Below, piece by piece: positions 6,487-13,252 of a stretch of DNA of 14,283 bases. Below the pieces are notes generated by a model. That model saw nothing but the letters and a program-made list of their open reading frames with translations. It did not search any database and was not told the origin of the DNA. Position numbers and translations under genes: made by a program. The stretch's first letter is position 1. The number at the start of each line of letters is the position of its first letter. This DNA comes from Leucothrix mucor (GTDB lineage Bacteria; Pseudomonadota; Gammaproteobacteria; Thiotrichales; Thiotrichaceae). The stretch lies in assembly GCA_011322515.1 (NCBI GenBank), contig DRMS01000144.1:1-14283 (forward strand), written 5' to 3'.

Positions 6487-8450
6487 TTCATTGCCTTTCT
6501 TATTTCTGCATTTCTATCGGCTTGTTCTTTTAAAAATATTTTGCGGGTACGTCGATAACGTCCATCAAATGCGGCGAGTAAGCCACCCAGTGCAATAATA
6601 ATCCCGCCTAACCATATCCAGCGTACAAAAGGCTTGTGATAAATGCGGAAGCTCCATGCACCTTTGCCTAACGGCTCTCCTAAGGCAATAAAGAGATCGC
6701 GGAAAAAACCAGGATCAATACCTGCCTCGGTCATTGGCATCGTGTCACGACCATAATTACGTTTTTCTGGATACAGAGTAATAAAGTGTTTTCCTTCTTG
6801 GCTGATTTCTACTGTTGCGCGTGTTGCGCTGAAGTTTTTACCTTTGCGGTTTTCAATTTTAATAAATTTAAAGGCATAGCCTGCTACTTCATAGCTACTA
6901 TTGGTTTCTAGGCGTACATCTTTTTCGGTGCTATACATTGAGGTTAGGGTAATGCCTGTAATGGTGACAGCCATGCCAACGTGTGCAAACATTGCACCCC
7001 AAGCAGATAGCGGTTTCTTAAATAAAGAGCGTCCTTGAGCGAAGAACCAAAGGAGTGCGGTTAATGCAACCCAGCTTGCTAGTAATAAGCCTAAAGAAAC
7101 GCGCCAGCTAAATTCTTTGCCAAAAAATAAGGGGGTAAAAATAGCGATAATTAAGGCTAGATTAGCGGGTAAGAGTAGCTTTTTGAAGAGACGTTCAGGG
7201 CTGTCTTTTTTCCAGCGTAGGAATAAGCCAATACCCATCATTAAGAATAGAACCGTCCCTAAGGGTAATGAAATAGTATTAAAATAAGGAGGACCTACAG
7301 AGATTTTTCCTGATCCCATTGCATCAATAATCAGCGGGTAAAGCGTTCCTAGTAAGACGGTTAGGGTTAAAATGGCTAAAGTAACATTATTAACCAGTAA
7401 ACCTACTTCGCGTGAGACTAATTCAAAGCGACCTGTTGAGTGTAGTTTAGGTGCTCTCGCGGCATATAAGGCTAATGATCCACCAATCACAACGCCAAGG
7501 AAGAGTAGGATAAAGAGACCGCGCTCAGGGTCTGCGGCAAAAGAGTGTACCGAGGTCAATACGCCAGAACGTACTAGGAAGGTACCTAATAAACTCAATG
7601 AGAAGACCAGTATTGCCAGTAATACAGTCCATGACTTAAAGGCGGCGCGCTTTTCGGTGACGGCTAGTGAATGTACTAACGCGGTTCCTGCGATCCAAGG
7701 GAGTAGGGAGGAGTTTTCAACAGGATCCCAGAACCACCAACCGCCCCAGCCAAGCTCGTAGTATGCCCACCAACTACCTAAAGTAATGCCACCTGTTAGG
7801 AATATCCATGCAATATTAGTCCAAGGTCTTGCCCAGCGCGCCCATGCAGCATCTAATTTTCCGCCCAGCATTGCAGCAATGGCAAAAGAAAAGGCAACTG
7901 AAAATCCAACATAGCCCATATATAACATGGGGGGATGAACCGCTAAGCCGAAGTCTTGTAGTAAGGGGTTTAGTGTACGACCTTCTGCGGGAGGGAAGGG
8001 AAGGCGTTCAAAGGGGTTTGAGGTGACAATCAAGAATAATAAAAAACCGATTGAAATCATCCCCATTACACTCAGAACACGCGCTAACATCACAGGTGGG
8101 ATGCTACGGCTAAAGATAGAAACAGCGACACCCCATCCTGCTAAAATAAAAACCCATAGTAGCAAAGAGCCTTCATGGTTGCCCCATAATGAGGATACCT
8201 TATAGATCATTGGCATTTGTGTATGTGAGTTATTGGCAATTAACTTAACCGAGAAGTCACTGGTTACAAAGGCGTAGAGAAGACAAGCAAAGGAGATGCC
8301 AATGAATAAAAATTGCGCTCGTGCGGTGGGTCTTGCTAATGCCATCCACTGTGGTTTATTTAAACTAACCCCTGCAATTGGGATAATTGCCTGCACAATA
8401 GCAATGGCGAGAGTAATAATTAAAGCAAAATGCCCAATCTCTGGAATCAT
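6483..8450 (-). CDS. ccmF: Cytochrome c haem lyase subunit CcmF
   Basis: CcmF is the multi-spanning core of the haem ligase that takes haem from holo-CcmE and attaches it to apocytochrome c. The 655 residues contain the WWD haem-handling motif WGGWWFWDPVENSSLLPW (235-252). Four conserved histidines fall at or within one residue of the E. coli positions: H173 (LAVHPPMLYMGY), H261 (LVHSLAVTEKR), H303 (SVHSFA) and H490 (FAHVGMAVT). About 15 hydrophobic segments and a large C-terminal periplasmic domain (about residues 505-615, with the EKRNYGRD segment) are visible. The start ATG shares one base with the ccmE stop (TAATG) and the end overlaps ccmG. Nothing appears truncated. Confidence 0.97.
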   Translation of the reverse strand: MIPEIGHFALIITLAIAIVQAIIPIAGVSLNKPQWMALARPTARAQFLFIGISFACLLYAFVTSDFSVKLIANNSHTQMPMIYKVSSLWGNHEGSLLLWVFILAGWGVAVSIFSRSIPPVMLARVLSVMGMISIGFLLFLIVTSNPFERLPFPPAEGRTLNPLLQDFGLAVHPPMLYMGYVGFSVAFSFAIAAMLGGKLDAAWARWARPWTNIAWIFLTGGITLGSWWAYYELGWGGWWFWDPVENSSLLPWIAGTALVHSLAVTEKRAAFKSWTVLLAILVFSLSLLGTFLVRSGVLTSVHSFAADPERGLFILLFLGVVIGGSLALYAARAPKLHSTGRFELVSREVGLLVNNVTLAILTLTVLLGTLYPLIIDAMGSGKISVGPPYFNTISLPLGTVLFLMMGIGLFLRWKKDSPERLFKKLLLPANLALIIAIFTPLFFGKEFSWRVSLGLLLASWVALTALLWFFAQGRSLFKKPLSAWGAMFAHVGMAVTITGITLTSMYSTEKDVRLETNSSYEVAGYAFKFIKIENRKGKNFSATRATVEISQEGKHFITLYPEKRNYGRDTMPMTEAGIDPGFFRDLFIALGEPLGKGAWSFRIYHKPFVRWIWLGGIIIALGGLLAAFDGRYRRTRKIFLKEQADRNAEIRKAMK

Positions 8451-8899
8451 TATTTAGCGCCATCCTTTATTGGTGTATGTTCTTTTTCAATAAGATCTTT
8501 TACTTCTTCAGGCATATAGTTGGCATCATGCTTTGCGAGTACTTCTTCAGCATAAAAAATACCATCGTCCTTGAGTATGCCGCGTGCTATTTGACTTTTG
8601 CCTTCTTTAAATAAATCAGGGAGAATTTTATTGGTGATGACCGTGATTTCGTTTTTATGTTTGTCGAGTACGATAAAGCGCGCTTCTAATTTAGTATCAC
8701 TACGCTTAAGACTACCTTCCTTAACCAGACCACCAATGCGAATCACTTGCCCTGTTGGCACTTCGCCTGCCAGTACTTCTTGTGGCGTATAGAGTTTATA
8801 AAAGTTGCCCTGCATTGCTTTGGAAATTAGAAAGGATGCGCCGATAACAGCCACAACCCCCAATAAAACAAAGATTAATCGTTTTTGTCTTGCTTTCAT
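8450..8899 (-). CDS. ccmE: Periplasmic haem chaperone CcmE
   Basis: CcmE binds haem covalently and carries it from the CcmABCD complex to CcmF. The 149 residues have an N-terminal membrane anchor (about 8-27), an OB-fold beta-barrel (about 45-120, with IRIGGLVKEGSL and ILPDLFKEG), and the haem-binding motif LAKHDANYMP, giving H124 as the covalent attachment site and Y128 as axial ligand. The tail after residue 130 is charged and flexible, as usual. The ATG is preceded by a weak GAG. It lies 333 bp from ccmD, and the gap is filled by nested palindromic repeats. Confidence 0.95.
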   Translation of the reverse strand: MKARQKRLIFVLLGVVAVIGASFLISKAMQGNFYKLYTPQEVLAGEVPTGQVIRIGGLVKEGSLKRSDTKLEARFIVLDKHKNEITVITNKILPDLFKEGKSQIARGILKDDGIFYAEEVLAKHDANYMPEEVKDLIEKEHTPIKDGAK

Positions 8900-9005
8900 A
8901 TTTTATTACTCATCAAATTTTTACCACGGAACACACTGAATACACCGAAAAAGACTAAAATACAGATGAAAACACGAACAATCATACCTTCGTCAAATCT
9001 AAACG

Positions 9006-9081
9006 GCAGGGTGGACTAAGTATAATGAGTTCACCGCAACACATTGATTTTATTGGATTCGCTATCGCTTATCCACCCTGC
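9006..9081. repeat. Nested palindromic repeat (GCAGGGTGGA family)
   Basis: GCAGGGTGGACTAAG at 9006-9020 pairs with CTTATCCACCCTGC at 9068-9081 with a one-base gap. The right half reads GGGTGGATAAGCGATAGCG in reverse complement, resembling a widely dispersed bacterial repeat. About 47 bases separate the arms. Confidence 0.65.
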
Positions 9082-9120
9082 AAATCTGTTAATTCATAAA
9101 GTTAAAAAGAAAACAAATTA

Positions 9121-9192
9121 TCTCGCGAAGACGCAGAGTACGCCAAGAAAAGATAAGAAACATCTTTTGCGTACCTTGCGTCTTTGCGAGAG
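9121..9192. repeat. Nested hairpin repeat (TCTCGCGAAGACGCA family)
   Basis: The left arm at 9121-9154 starts TCTCGCGAAGACGCAGAGTA. The right arm at 9162-9192 reads CTCTCGCAAAGACGCAAGGT in reverse complement. The arms are about 30 bp with a few mismatches and a 7-base loop (AAGAAAC). A half-copy of the same family lies at 11597-11620. Confidence 0.75.
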
Positions 9193-9232
9193 AAATATGT
9201 TTGAGTCTTTTTTCTGTGTATTCCGTGGTTTA

Positions 9233-9397
9233 TTAATCTTTATTCCGACGAATGCGCTTATTACGCTGGATTCGTAACAATAAGGTTTTACGCTGTAGTT
9301 TTAAACTAAGGGGTTCAGCCAGCATAATAACCAACGCTAGTAACATAATCCCCCAAACATGGTAGCCGTAGCCACCCATATTAAAAAATTCACTCAT
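9233..9397 (-). CDS. ccmD: Haem exporter small subunit CcmD
   Basis: CcmD is a small membrane protein that joins the CcmABC complex and is needed to release holo-CcmE. The 54 residues start MSEFFNMGGYGYHVWG, which carries the typical Gly/Tyr-rich segment before the helix. A single membrane helix follows (about 14-30), then a strongly basic cytoplasmic tail (QRNKRIRRNKD). The ATG overlaps the ccmC stop by four bases (ATGA), which fixes the start and indicates translational coupling. Position between ccmC and ccmE, size and topology all fit. The TAA at 9233-9235 is followed almost at once by a repeat arm, so the repeats inserted just beyond the gene without damaging it. Confidence 0.93.
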   Translation of the reverse strand: MSEFFNMGGYGYHVWGIMLLALVIMLAEPLSLKLQRKTLLLRIQRNKRIRRNKD

Positions 9398-10122
9398 AAT
9401 TTTGACACCCATTTTGTATTTATATCGCGTTGAAGAATAATATTGCGTACCCGCATTAAGATGGTTGCAAAGCTATACATCCAAAAACCGAGTGCTGTTA
9501 CTAGCATGGCTAATAAAATATTAGACTCTACGCCTTTAAAGGAAGATTCTTGATGCAAGGAGCTACACTCATTTGGATTAGGACAGTTAACCGAGTAATA
9601 AATCACAGGAACAATGGCTAACCCCACCAAAGAGAGTACCGCAGCGGCTTTATCGGCTCGACGAGAATTATCAATTGCAGAATGCAAGGCGATATAGCCA
9701 ATATAAAGAAACATTAAGATCAGTGACATGGTTAAGCGCGGATCCCAATCCCACCATGTTCCCCAGCTGACTTTGCCCCAGACAGCACCTGAAACCAAGG
9801 CAATAAAGGCCATTAATGCGCCCGTTACTGAGGTTGCTTGTGCCATCATAAAGGATAAGCGAGTATTAAAGACTAGCCCCACTAATCCCCAGAAAACCAT
9901 CATACCGTACAGCCACATGCCCATCCAGCTTGCGGCTACGTGGACAAAGATAATGCGGTAATATTGTTTTTGATCACTTAATACGTCAGGGGTTTGAAAG
10001 AAGCCCCAATACAGTCCAAAGCCTGTAAAGCCAATCGCTAATATCCAGAATAATGGGATTAATTTACCTGCTAAGGGGTAAAAGTTCATTGGGGCAGCAT
10101 ATTTAAACCAACTAAGGGACAT
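9394..10122 (-). CDS. ccmC: Haem-handling membrane protein CcmC
   Basis: CcmC presents haem to CcmE at the periplasmic face of the inner membrane. The 242 residues have six membrane helices, the WWD motif WGTWWDWDPRLT (120-131), and conserved histidines H61 (FVHVAASW) and H190 (SSLHQES), the likely axial haem ligands. The loop before H190 is unusual. Enteric CcmC has a WWNTLHQ-like sequence there, whereas this protein reads SVNCPNPNECSSLHQ, about five residues longer, without the Trp pair and with C180 and C186. Both cysteines would face the periplasm. AGGAAG lies 5 bases before the ATG, 9 bp after ccmB. The stop overlaps the start of ccmD. Confidence 0.95.
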   Translation of the reverse strand: MSLSWFKYAAPMNFYPLAGKLIPLFWILAIGFTGFGLYWGFFQTPDVLSDQKQYYRIIFVHVAASWMGMWLYGMMVFWGLVGLVFNTRLSFMMAQATSVTGALMAFIALVSGAVWGKVSWGTWWDWDPRLTMSLILMFLYIGYIALHSAIDNSRRADKAAAVLSLVGLAIVPVIYYSVNCPNPNECSSLHQESSFKGVESNILLAMLVTALGFWMYSFATILMRVRNIILQRDINTKWVSKL

Positions 10123-10131
10123 ACTAGCTTC

Positions 10132-10803
10132 CTATTCCAAAGAAATTTTTAAGGCAGAGGCGGTTGCCCACGGGGAGAATATTAGTGACAGTAGCAAAAA
10201 TGCTGATAATAACAATATATGTGGTTCAATATTGCCAGATTGTAACGTACTTTCTGTAATTGCCCCTGAGCCGTAGACTAGAACGGGGATGTACAAGGGT
10301 AAAATTAGTAAAGAAATCAACACGCCACCGCCCCGCAAGCCTAAGGTTAAGGCGGCACCAATTGCGCCAATCATGCTTAATATTGGTGTGCCGAGTAACA
10401 ACATAAACATCATGGTTACTACAGTTTCTGCTTCTAAATGATAAAGAATGCCAACCACAGGGGCGACTAATACGAGTGGTAAGCCTGTTAATAACCAATG
10501 CGCGGTCATTTTGGCAAGAACCAGCATGGAAAGTGGTTGTGGAGTTAGTAACATTTGTTCCAATGTGCCATCGACATAATCATTTGCAAATAAACGCTCT
10601 AAAGCCAGCATAGAGGCGAGTAGGGCGGCTATCCATGCAACTCCTGGGGCTATTTGTTGTAGCATCGCTTCATTAAAACCAACGCCTAGTGGGAATAGGC
10701 TGACGACTATAATAAAGAAAAACAGGACGGTAAATACTTCACTGCGGCGGCGTAGTGCGAGTTTTAAATCTCGCTTGAGAATCATCCAGAAGGTATTAAA
10801 CAT
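10132..10803 (-). CDS. ccmB: Haem exporter permease CcmB
   Basis: CcmB is the membrane subunit of the CcmAB ABC transporter that powers release of holo-CcmE from CcmCD. The 223 residues are typical in length. A basic amphipathic start (LKRDLKLALRRRSE, about 9-22) is followed by six hydrophobic helices. The conserved cytoplasmic segment LERLFANDYVDGTLEQMLL (about 68-86) is present, as is the glycine-rich GAIGAALTLGLRGGG stretch (about 143-157). Its ATG lies 8 bases inside the end of ccmA, in another frame, so translation of the two is probably coupled. Confidence 0.95.
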   Translation of the reverse strand: MFNTFWMILKRDLKLALRRRSEVFTVLFFFIIVVSLFPLGVGFNEAMLQQIAPGVAWIAALLASMLALERLFANDYVDGTLEQMLLTPQPLSMLVLAKMTAHWLLTGLPLVLVAPVVGILYHLEAETVVTMMFMLLLGTPILSMIGAIGAALTLGLRGGGVLISLLILPLYIPVLVYGSGAITESTLQSGNIEPHILLLSAFLLLSLIFSPWATASALKISLE

Positions 10804-11464
10804 AGCTTTCTTGACCTAAGGTTGACTCATCTGATTGTGCCGCATAATCATCAAGGTTGATATGCTGTATTTTGCCTTCGGTTAGTGGTACGGCTTGATG
10901 AGTGGTTAGAATTGCCATACCACCTGCATCAATATGTTGGGAGATAATTTGTTGTAACAAGGCAACTGCGCCCTTATCAAGCGCAACAAAAGGCTCATCG
11001 AGTATCCATAAAGGTGACTTATTAATAAGTAAGCGAGCTAAGGCAACACGACGTTTTTGACCTTGGGATAGCTGGCGAGTAGGAAAGTCTTCATAGCCAA
11101 ATAAGCCAATACGTTCTAAGGCATCAAACAACTCCTCATCGCTACTACGTTGTCCTGACATAGCATGATTAAAGCGCAGGTTTTCTAATGCGGTTAAATC
11201 CCCTTTAATCGCATTTAAGTGTCCTAGATAAAAAAGTGCGTTGCGGTAGGCTTCCAAATGCTCCTCAATGGGCTGGTCTTGCCATAGAATTTGACCTTTA
11301 TCTGCCATAAATAAAGCGCATAAAGTGCGAATTAAGGTTGTTTTCCCACTGCCGTTTTTACCTTCCAGAAAAAGTAATTGCTTGGGTTTTAATTGTAGAT
11401 TAAGTCCCGAAAATAGTTGCCGATCGCCACGGCTACATTGTAGGTTTAAAACAGTAAGGGACAT
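10796..11464 (-). CDS. ccmA: Haem exporter ATP-binding protein CcmA
   Basis: CcmA is the cytoplasmic ATPase of the CcmAB transporter. Counting from the ATG at 11464, the 222 residues contain Walker A GKNGSGKT (35-42), a Q-loop-region YLGHLNAIKGDLTALENLRF, signature LSQGQKRR (132-139), Walker B LWILDEP (152-158) and switch histidine TTH (187-189). The open frame reaches an ATG at 11515, but family members begin close to the L-x-C-x-RGDR-LF sequence found right after 11464, and the possible promoter -10 lies between the two starts, so I prefer 11464. No clear ribosome binding site is visible for either. It is the first gene of the ccm operon. Confidence 0.93.
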   Translation of the reverse strand: MSLTVLNLQCSRGDRQLFSGLNLQLKPKQLLFLEGKNGSGKTTLIRTLCALFMADKGQILWQDQPIEEHLEAYRNALFYLGHLNAIKGDLTALENLRFNHAMSGQRSSDEELFDALERIGLFGYEDFPTRQLSQGQKRRVALARLLINKSPLWILDEPFVALDKGAVALLQQIISQHIDAGGMAILTTHQAVPLTEGKIQHINLDDYAAQSDESTLGQESYV

Positions 11465-11505
11465 GGTTGGGGGATGCGCTCTCAGATAAATAACAGGGGA
11501 GTGGG

Positions 11506-11514
11506 AATATAGCA
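11506..11514 (-). promoter_or_regulatory. Possible extended -10 promoter of the ccm operon
   Basis: On the minus strand TGCTATATT forms an extended -10 (TG, one base, TATATT) 42 bases upstream of the preferred ccmA start. No good -35 is visible upstream, only a T-rich tract. If correct, the mRNA starts near 11499 and the upstream ATG at 11515 cannot be used. Confidence 0.3.
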
Positions 11515-11596
11515 TACAAAAAAATAAAAAATGATATTACGCAGGAGGTATTAGCAATAAGGGGCTTATCTATTGAGGGTTAAAAAAATACTGCGC

Positions 11597-11620
11597 TTGT
11601 AAAGACGCAAAGCACGCAAA
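11597..11620. repeat. Partial AAGACGCAAAG-family repeat
   Basis: TTGTAAAGACGCAAAGCACG and the next four bases match one arm of the hairpin repeat at 9121-9192. No partner arm is visible nearby, so this looks like a decayed half-copy. Confidence 0.5.
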
Positions 11621-11719
11621 TAAATAATCTTTTCTTAGGAACGAGCACGGAATAACTTCCCGAAGTTCTAACGCAGAATTTTTATTTCAGATTGGACGAA
11701 CTCATGAGGCGTATAGTCA

Positions 11720-11861
11720 GGCTACTAGTTTAAGGCGGGACAGTTCATGTTTCTGCTATTCACCCGCGCCCTTTGATAAGCTCAGGAAGCTAGCTCCCTG
11801 AACTTGTCAAAGGGCGCGGGTTTTGCTATGACGTTACTTGTTCCGCCTTAAGTTGGTAGCC
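11720..11861. mobile_element. MITE-like element, copy 2 (142 bp)
   Basis: This has the same layout and orientation as copy 1 at 5279-5423: GGCTACTAGTTTAAGGCGGG at the left, TTAAGTTGGTAGCC at the right, and an inner stem ACCCGCGCCCTTTGATAAG... (11762-11786) pairing with 11796-11821. It is flanked by TATAGTCA (11712-11719) and TATAGACA (11862-11869), an 8-bp duplication with one mismatch. Two positions of the inner stem differ from copy 1 on both arms in a way that keeps pairing. It encodes no protein. Confidence 0.78.
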
Positions 11862-11887
11862 TATAGACATTCATTTATTAAATTTCC

Positions 11888-11940
11888 GCACCCTTCGACT
11901 CCGCTCAGGGTGCTGTACCCTGAGCGGAGTCGAAGGGTGC
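11888..11940. repeat. Perfect hairpin with 24-bp arms (CACCCTTCGACTCCGCTCAGG type)
   Basis: GCACCCTTCGACTCCGCTCA and GGGT (11888-11911) are exactly complementary to 11917-11940, with loop GCTGT. The core CACCCTTCGAC...GCTCAGG is shared with the inner stems of both MITE copies, so the families are probably related. There is no T tract, so it is not a standard terminator. Confidence 0.85.
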
Positions 11941-12071
11941 AATTATTTATGTGAAAAACTATATAGTCACTCTACGCAACGAATGAGATCATTCAAGCTG
12001 GGATAAAAAAGCAAGTTAGAGATCGGGAAGTTGTTTCGTGCTCGTTCCTTAGTTGCTAATTATCTGAAAAG

Positions 12072-12995
12072 CTAAGCCGCAATCAAAGCATCATCAGCAA
12101 GGCAGTTGCCAATTTGTCCCCGTAGCCAAAGCGTTTCTTCTTCCGATGAATGAAATTCTACATCAACCGCATAGTGTTTTTCATTTTGAGCGGTGAGGTA
12201 CTTTTTTATGGAGCCTAGTGCTGTTGATAAATCAGCACAATGCCCTTTTTCATTGAGCAAATGACTTGTTGATAATTCGCCTTTAAGAATTAATCCATAA
12301 TAGCGTATGGCTTTTTTTATTTGCGCTTTTTTTGCAGTGGGAAATTTTAACTCAAGAGTGACAAGATGTGCCGTCTCGCTAACCGATACGGTTAAATCAT
12401 CGCTAAGGTTTTTATGCTCCATTACCCTATAAAGATAATGTAATAATGCCTTGCCTGCTTGTTGGTGTCGCCTTGAAAGTGAAATTTTATATTTCATACT
12501 TTGGTAAGATAATATGCTTTTATGTTCTTGATATAAAAGATTATCCAATAGTTCGACCATGCTTGTAATGGTGGTGGAACAATTAGCGTTTAATTGAAAA
12601 CGCGTACTGATTAGCGCTTCATCAAAGAGATTGCTTTGAGTTGATGGAATGGAGTAATTGTCTTTAAGGCGTTCGCGTAATGTTTCAATAAAAGATGATA
12701 AATTTATCTTTTCCTTCCAACTAGAAAACGGATAATTAACTTCAACGGTAACATTTAGTTCGTTATTTGTGCGCAACAGGTGAATATAGTCAAGGTATGG
12801 GTACTTTATTTGATCTGTTGTTTCACAGGTCATTTGTATATCGCGCGGTAGATTAAAACCTGTTAAAGAAGAAACCTCATTAAGAGGAAGGTCATCACTT
12901 AATATCATGCCTGAATTGTTTCTTAGCTTTAATACGGTGTATTGTTTATCATTGAAACGTATGCGTGTAATGCTATTTTTCTTTTGAAAGTCCAT
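12072..12995 (-). CDS. Protein of unknown function (307 aa), soluble
   Basis: I do not recognise the family. The frame is open from a GTG at 13109, but a good promoter (-10 at 13081-13086) lies inside that extension, so translation must begin later. I chose the ATG at 12995, which has AGG 5 bases upstream; the ATG at 13025 is an alternative without a ribosome binding site. From 12995 the protein starts MDFQKKNSITRIRF. It lacks a signal peptide and membrane helices and is mixed alpha/beta with a fairly basic middle (SLSRRHQQAGKAL). The C-terminal third, with a beta strand (HLVTLELKFPT), a helix (KKAQIKKAIRYYGLILKGE) and a final acidic/Trp segment (SSEEETLWLRGQIG), may be a separate small domain. 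It lies between a cobalamin gene and a repeat island, with no partner that hints at function. AT content and codon use look like the rest of the window. Confidence 0.7.
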   Translation of the reverse strand: MDFQKKNSITRIRFNDKQYTVLKLRNNSGMILSDDLPLNEVSSLTGFNLPRDIQMTCETTDQIKYPYLDYIHLLRTNNELNVTVEVNYPFSSWKEKINLSSFIETLRERLKDNYSIPSTQSNLFDEALISTRFQLNANCSTTITSMVELLDNLLYQEHKSILSYQSMKYKISLSRRHQQAGKALLHYLYRVMEHKNLSDDLTVSVSETAHLVTLELKFPTAKKAQIKKAIRYYGLILKGELSTSHLLNEKGHCADLSTALGSIKKYLTAQNEKHYAVDVEFHSSEEETLWLRGQIGNCLADDALIAA

Positions 12996-13013
12996 AAGCC
13001 TAATGCCGTAGCG

Positions 13014-13045
13014 AAATTTGTACATGATTGTACTTAAATTTGTAC
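13014..13045. promoter_or_regulatory. Direct AAATTTGTAC repeats in a gene leader
   Basis: AAATTTGTAC occurs at 13014-13023 and 13036-13045, 22 bp apart, with a third TTGTAC at 13028-13033. TTGTAC thus recurs at 10- and 12-bp steps, about one helical turn each. The block lies between the proposed promoter and the preferred start codon of the unknown gene, where it could act as an operator or RNA element. If the ATG at 13025 is used, part of it is coding. Confidence 0.3.
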
Positions 13046-13080
13046 TTCTAGATAAGCACTCTCTTAAATAGAGAATGAGG

Positions 13081-13109
13081 GTTATACCATAAGTAAAACT
13101 AATAGTCAC
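13081..13109 (-). promoter_or_regulatory. Sigma70-type promoter with extended -10
   Basis: On the minus strand the -35 GTGACT (13104-13109) and -10 TATAAC (13081-13086) are separated by 17 bases, and TGG directly before the -10 makes it an extended -10. Transcription would start near 13074, about 79 nt upstream of the ATG at 12995. This supports the shorter reading of the unknown gene. Confidence 0.45.
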
Positions 13110-13252
13110 TATTACCTTGTTTTTATGGTTATTACTTAGGCATAGCGGTTTGGGAGTTGTTAGATTATTGGTCGTTTATTATAATGGCGTTCTGTTTATT
13201 ATAGTAGCACTTGTAGTGTAAAAAACAAGCAGTAATAGAAACAATCAATAGA

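Larger units (their letters stand above)
8923..9229. repeat. Outer palindromic repeat (ACCACGG family) around nested modules
   Basis: The left arm at 8923-8956 reads ACCACGGAA, then a 9-base extra segment, then TACACCGAAAAAGACT. The right arm at 9204-9229, reverse complemented, reads ACCACGGAATACACAG followed by AAAAAAGACT. This is the same family as the arms at 5238-5466 near ccmI. Confidence 0.75.
8900..9232. other. Repeat-filled gap between ccmD and ccmE
   Basis: This 333-bp gap has no gene. It contains three palindromic modules placed one within another: an outer ACCACGG/CCGTGGT pair, a GCAGGGTGGA/TCCACCCTGC pair, and a TCTCGC/GCGAGA hairpin. The outer right arm ends only three bases after the ccmD stop codon. 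Transcription from ccmA must read through it, or ccmE-I need another promoter; I see no good one in the gap. Confidence 0.8.
11634..12052. repeat. Long imperfect palindromic repeat interrupted by the MITE
   Basis: The left end at 11634-11663 starts CTTAGGAACGAGCACGGAAT. The right end at 12023-12052, reverse complemented, starts CTAAGGAACGAGCACGAAAC. They agree at 27 of 30 bases. Weaker complementarity continues inwards on both sides: TCTAAC, a TTTTTAT run, a CAG-TTG segment, CTCAT and a TATAG block, giving arms of about 85-100 bp before the centre. The MITE sits at the inner end of the left arm and a perfect hairpin occupies the centre. Confidence 0.75.
11516..12071. other. Gene-free repeat island upstream of the ccm operon
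   Basis: This 556-bp stretch has no credible coding frame. It contains a half-copy of the AAGACGCAAAG repeat, then a composite element with 30-bp inverted ends (11634-12052). Nested inside that are MITE copy 2 and a perfect 53-base hairpin. Confidence 0.8.

Noticed and set aside
7372..7761. 129-codon plus-strand frame opposite ccmF
   Set aside because: It is antisense to the highly conserved WWD region of ccmF and is explained by that gene's codon constraints.
9044..9277. 77-codon plus-strand frame between ccmD and ccmE
   Set aside because: It runs across palindromic repeats and the antisense of ccmD; the sequence shows no protein-like conservation.
11465..11515. Upstream ATG extending ccmA by 17 residues
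   Set aside because: The extra residues are not typical of CcmA, no ribosome binding site precedes the ATG, and a possible -10 element overlaps this region.
11888..11940. Perfect hairpin as a transcription terminator
   Set aside because: It has no T tract on either strand, and its core is shared with dispersed repeats, so a repeat origin fits better.
13110..13252. Two GTTTATTATA strings upstream of the unknown gene as tandem promoters
   Set aside because: Each gives a TATAAT on the minus strand, but neither has an acceptable -35 at 16-18 bp; AT richness explains them.
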